A stretch of 6,089 nt of DNA from Ruminococcaceae bacterium UBA1213 (lineage in GTDB: Bacteria; Bacillota; Clostridia; Oscillospirales; Acutalibacteraceae). Below, in pieces: positions 5,160-6,089 of the stretch. Under the pieces are notes generated by a model. The model did no database searches. It was not told the DNA's origin and saw nothing but the letters and a program-made list of their open reading frames with translations. Where the stretch lies: NCBI GenBank assembly GCA_002309275.1, contig DBXL01000057.1, positions 16,567 through 22,655 on the forward strand, in the 5' to 3' direction. Position 1 is the stretch's first letter; each line of letters starts with the position of its first letter. Both the position numbers and the translations under genes were made by a program.

Positions 5160-6089
5160 TTATAATCTTCTTTTAAAGTCGGAATAATCGAATTTTTTAA
5201 GGAGCTGCGTTTCACCGTTTTCTTTCAGGATATAAATTGACGGTAAGGGCATACCATTGAAAGTATTGTTTTTCACCATAGAATAGATAGCCATGTCAGT
5301 GAAAACAAGCTTGTCGCCTATATGAAGTGGTTTTTCAAAGGAGTAGTCGCCTATAACGTCACCTGCAAGGCAGGTAGGTGCACCGAGTCTGTATGTATAG
5401 GGGAGGACATTTTTTTCTTTCGAGCCGATTATCATAGGGCGGTAAGGCATTTCAAGCACATCGGGCATATGACAGGCAGCGGAAGTATCCACAATAGCGA
5501 TATTCATATTATTTTTGATAATATCAAGTACACTTGTTACAAGCCAGCCTGCATTGAGTGCGACAGCTTCACCGGGTTCAATATAGACTTGCACGCTGTA
5601 TTTATTTTTGATGTTGTCAATGCAGTTGATGAGTTTTTCAACGTCATAATCAGGTCTTGTCACATGATGACCGCCGCCGAAGTTTATCCATTTCATTTTA
5701 CGGAAATACTTTCCGAAACGCTGTTCAACGACTTTGAGAGTTCTTTCAAGGGTATCGGAATTTTGTTCACACATAGTATGAAAATGCAGACCTGAAATGC
5801 CGTCAAGTTCATCTTCTTCAAAATTGGCGAGAGTAATGCCGAGTCTTGAATTGGTGAAACAGGGGTTATATATGTCTGTTTCAATTTCGGAGTATTCGGG
5901 ATTGATACGCAAGCCGAATTCAATTTCAGGGTGTTGGAGAGCTTTTTGACGGAAGTGTTTCCATTGGGAGAACGAGTTAAAAACAATATGGTCGCACATG
6001 GTTAAAAGTTCGTCAAAATCGTTGTCTGTGAAGGCAGGGGAATAAACATGGATTTGTTTATCAGGCATTTCTTCATGTGCAAGTTTAGC
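5160..6089 (-). CDS. nspC: Carboxynorspermidine/carboxyspermidine decarboxylase, 5' end missing
   Basis: The frame is open to the right edge, so the start lies outside; 309 codons are visible and the family is about 370-400 residues. It is a PLP-dependent fold-III decarboxylase, which removes CO2 from carboxy(nor)spermidine in the last step of the alternative, S-adenosylmethionine-decarboxylase-independent polyamine pathway. Evidence, numbered from the Met at 6068: HVYSPAF (7-13), FGLRINPEYSE (51-61), SRLGI (74-78), GLHFHTMCEQ (93-102), NFGGGHHVTRPDYD (129-142), YIEPGEAVALNAGW (162-175), DTSAACHMPDVLEMPYRP (194-211) and APTCLAGD (230-237). The Cys in APTCLAGD matches the catalytic cysteine of the ornithine decarboxylase GPTC motif. 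The PLP-binding lysine is expected in the missing N-terminal part. The Met at 6068 is internal: the seven codons before it (AKLAHEE) continue family-like sequence. The lipoprotein gene follows at 15 bp. Related alanine-racemase-fold decarboxylases (LysA, ornithine/arginine decarboxylase) are less likely, given the NspC-type motifs. Confidence 0.93.
   Translation of the reverse strand, partial: AKLAHEEMPDKQIHVYSPAFTDNDFDELLTMCDHIVFNSFSQWKHFRQKALQHPEIEFGLRINPEYSEIETDIYNPCFTNSRLGITLANFEEDELDGISGLHFHTMCEQNSDTLERTLKVVEQRFGKYFRKMKWINFGGGHHVTRPDYDVEKLINCIDNIKNKYSVQVYIEPGEAVALNAGWLVTSVLDIIKNNMNIAIVDTSAACHMPDVLEMPYRPMIIGSKEKNVLPYTYRLGAPTCLAGDVIGDYSFEKPLHIGDKLVFTDMAIYSMVKNNTFNGMPLPSIYILKENGETQLLKKFDYSDFKRRL

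Noticed and set aside
5322..5795. 157-codon open frame on the plus strand
   Set aside because: It is antisense to nspC, whose conserved motifs span the same bases; no family resemblance was seen.
6048..6068. ATG at 6068 as the true start of nspC
   Set aside because: The frame stays open to the window edge with family-like residues before this Met, and the family needs about 70 more N-terminal residues including the PLP lysine, so the gene is cut by the window rather than short.

Overview
The window looks like a stretch of chromosome from a low-to-moderate GC, endospore-forming Clostridia-type Firmicute. The grounds are a spore germinant receptor operon, strong AGGAGG-type ribosome binding sites, GTG and TTG starts, and a carboxynorspermidine/carboxyspermidine decarboxylase gene of the type common in gut Clostridia. 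A Ruminococcus/Oscillospiraceae-like host is a guess from general gene style and the AATGTGC/AATGTAC heptad repeats, not something the sequence proves.

Layout. Positions 1-121 are an upstream region. It holds a 7-bp tandem repeat that runs off the left edge, an 18-bp imperfect tandem repeat, a possible forespore (sigma-G-like) promoter and a good Shine-Dalgarno sequence. Positions 122-3651 (+) form a two-gene operon: a GerAA-type germinant receptor A subunit (122-1645), overlapped by 4 bp by a second gene (1642-3651). The second gene encodes, in one uninterrupted frame, a GerAB-type permease subunit fused to a GerAC-type lipoprotein subunit. A strong rho-independent hairpin (3632-3669) ends the operon; its left arm is still coding sequence.

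On the minus strand, converging on the operon, are nspC (5160-6089, 5' end outside the window) and, 15 bp downstream of it, a 491-residue predicted lipoprotein with a GLUG-like beta-helix region (3669-5144). Only 17 bp separate the two converging stop codons.

How the genes work together. The three activities of a classical GerA-type receptor (A: ligand binding and channel-like subunit; B: permease-like ligand-binding subunit; C: outer-face lipoprotein) are all present but carried on two polypeptides. The B-C fusion is topologically sensible: a 10-segment permease would end in the cytoplasm, and the next hydrophobic segment is the former GerAC signal peptide with its LGGC lipobox intact. This is the most notable feature of the window. 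The minus-strand pair is probably one transcription unit whose promoter lies to the right of the window; a functional link between polyamine synthesis, the lipoprotein and germination is not shown by the sequence.
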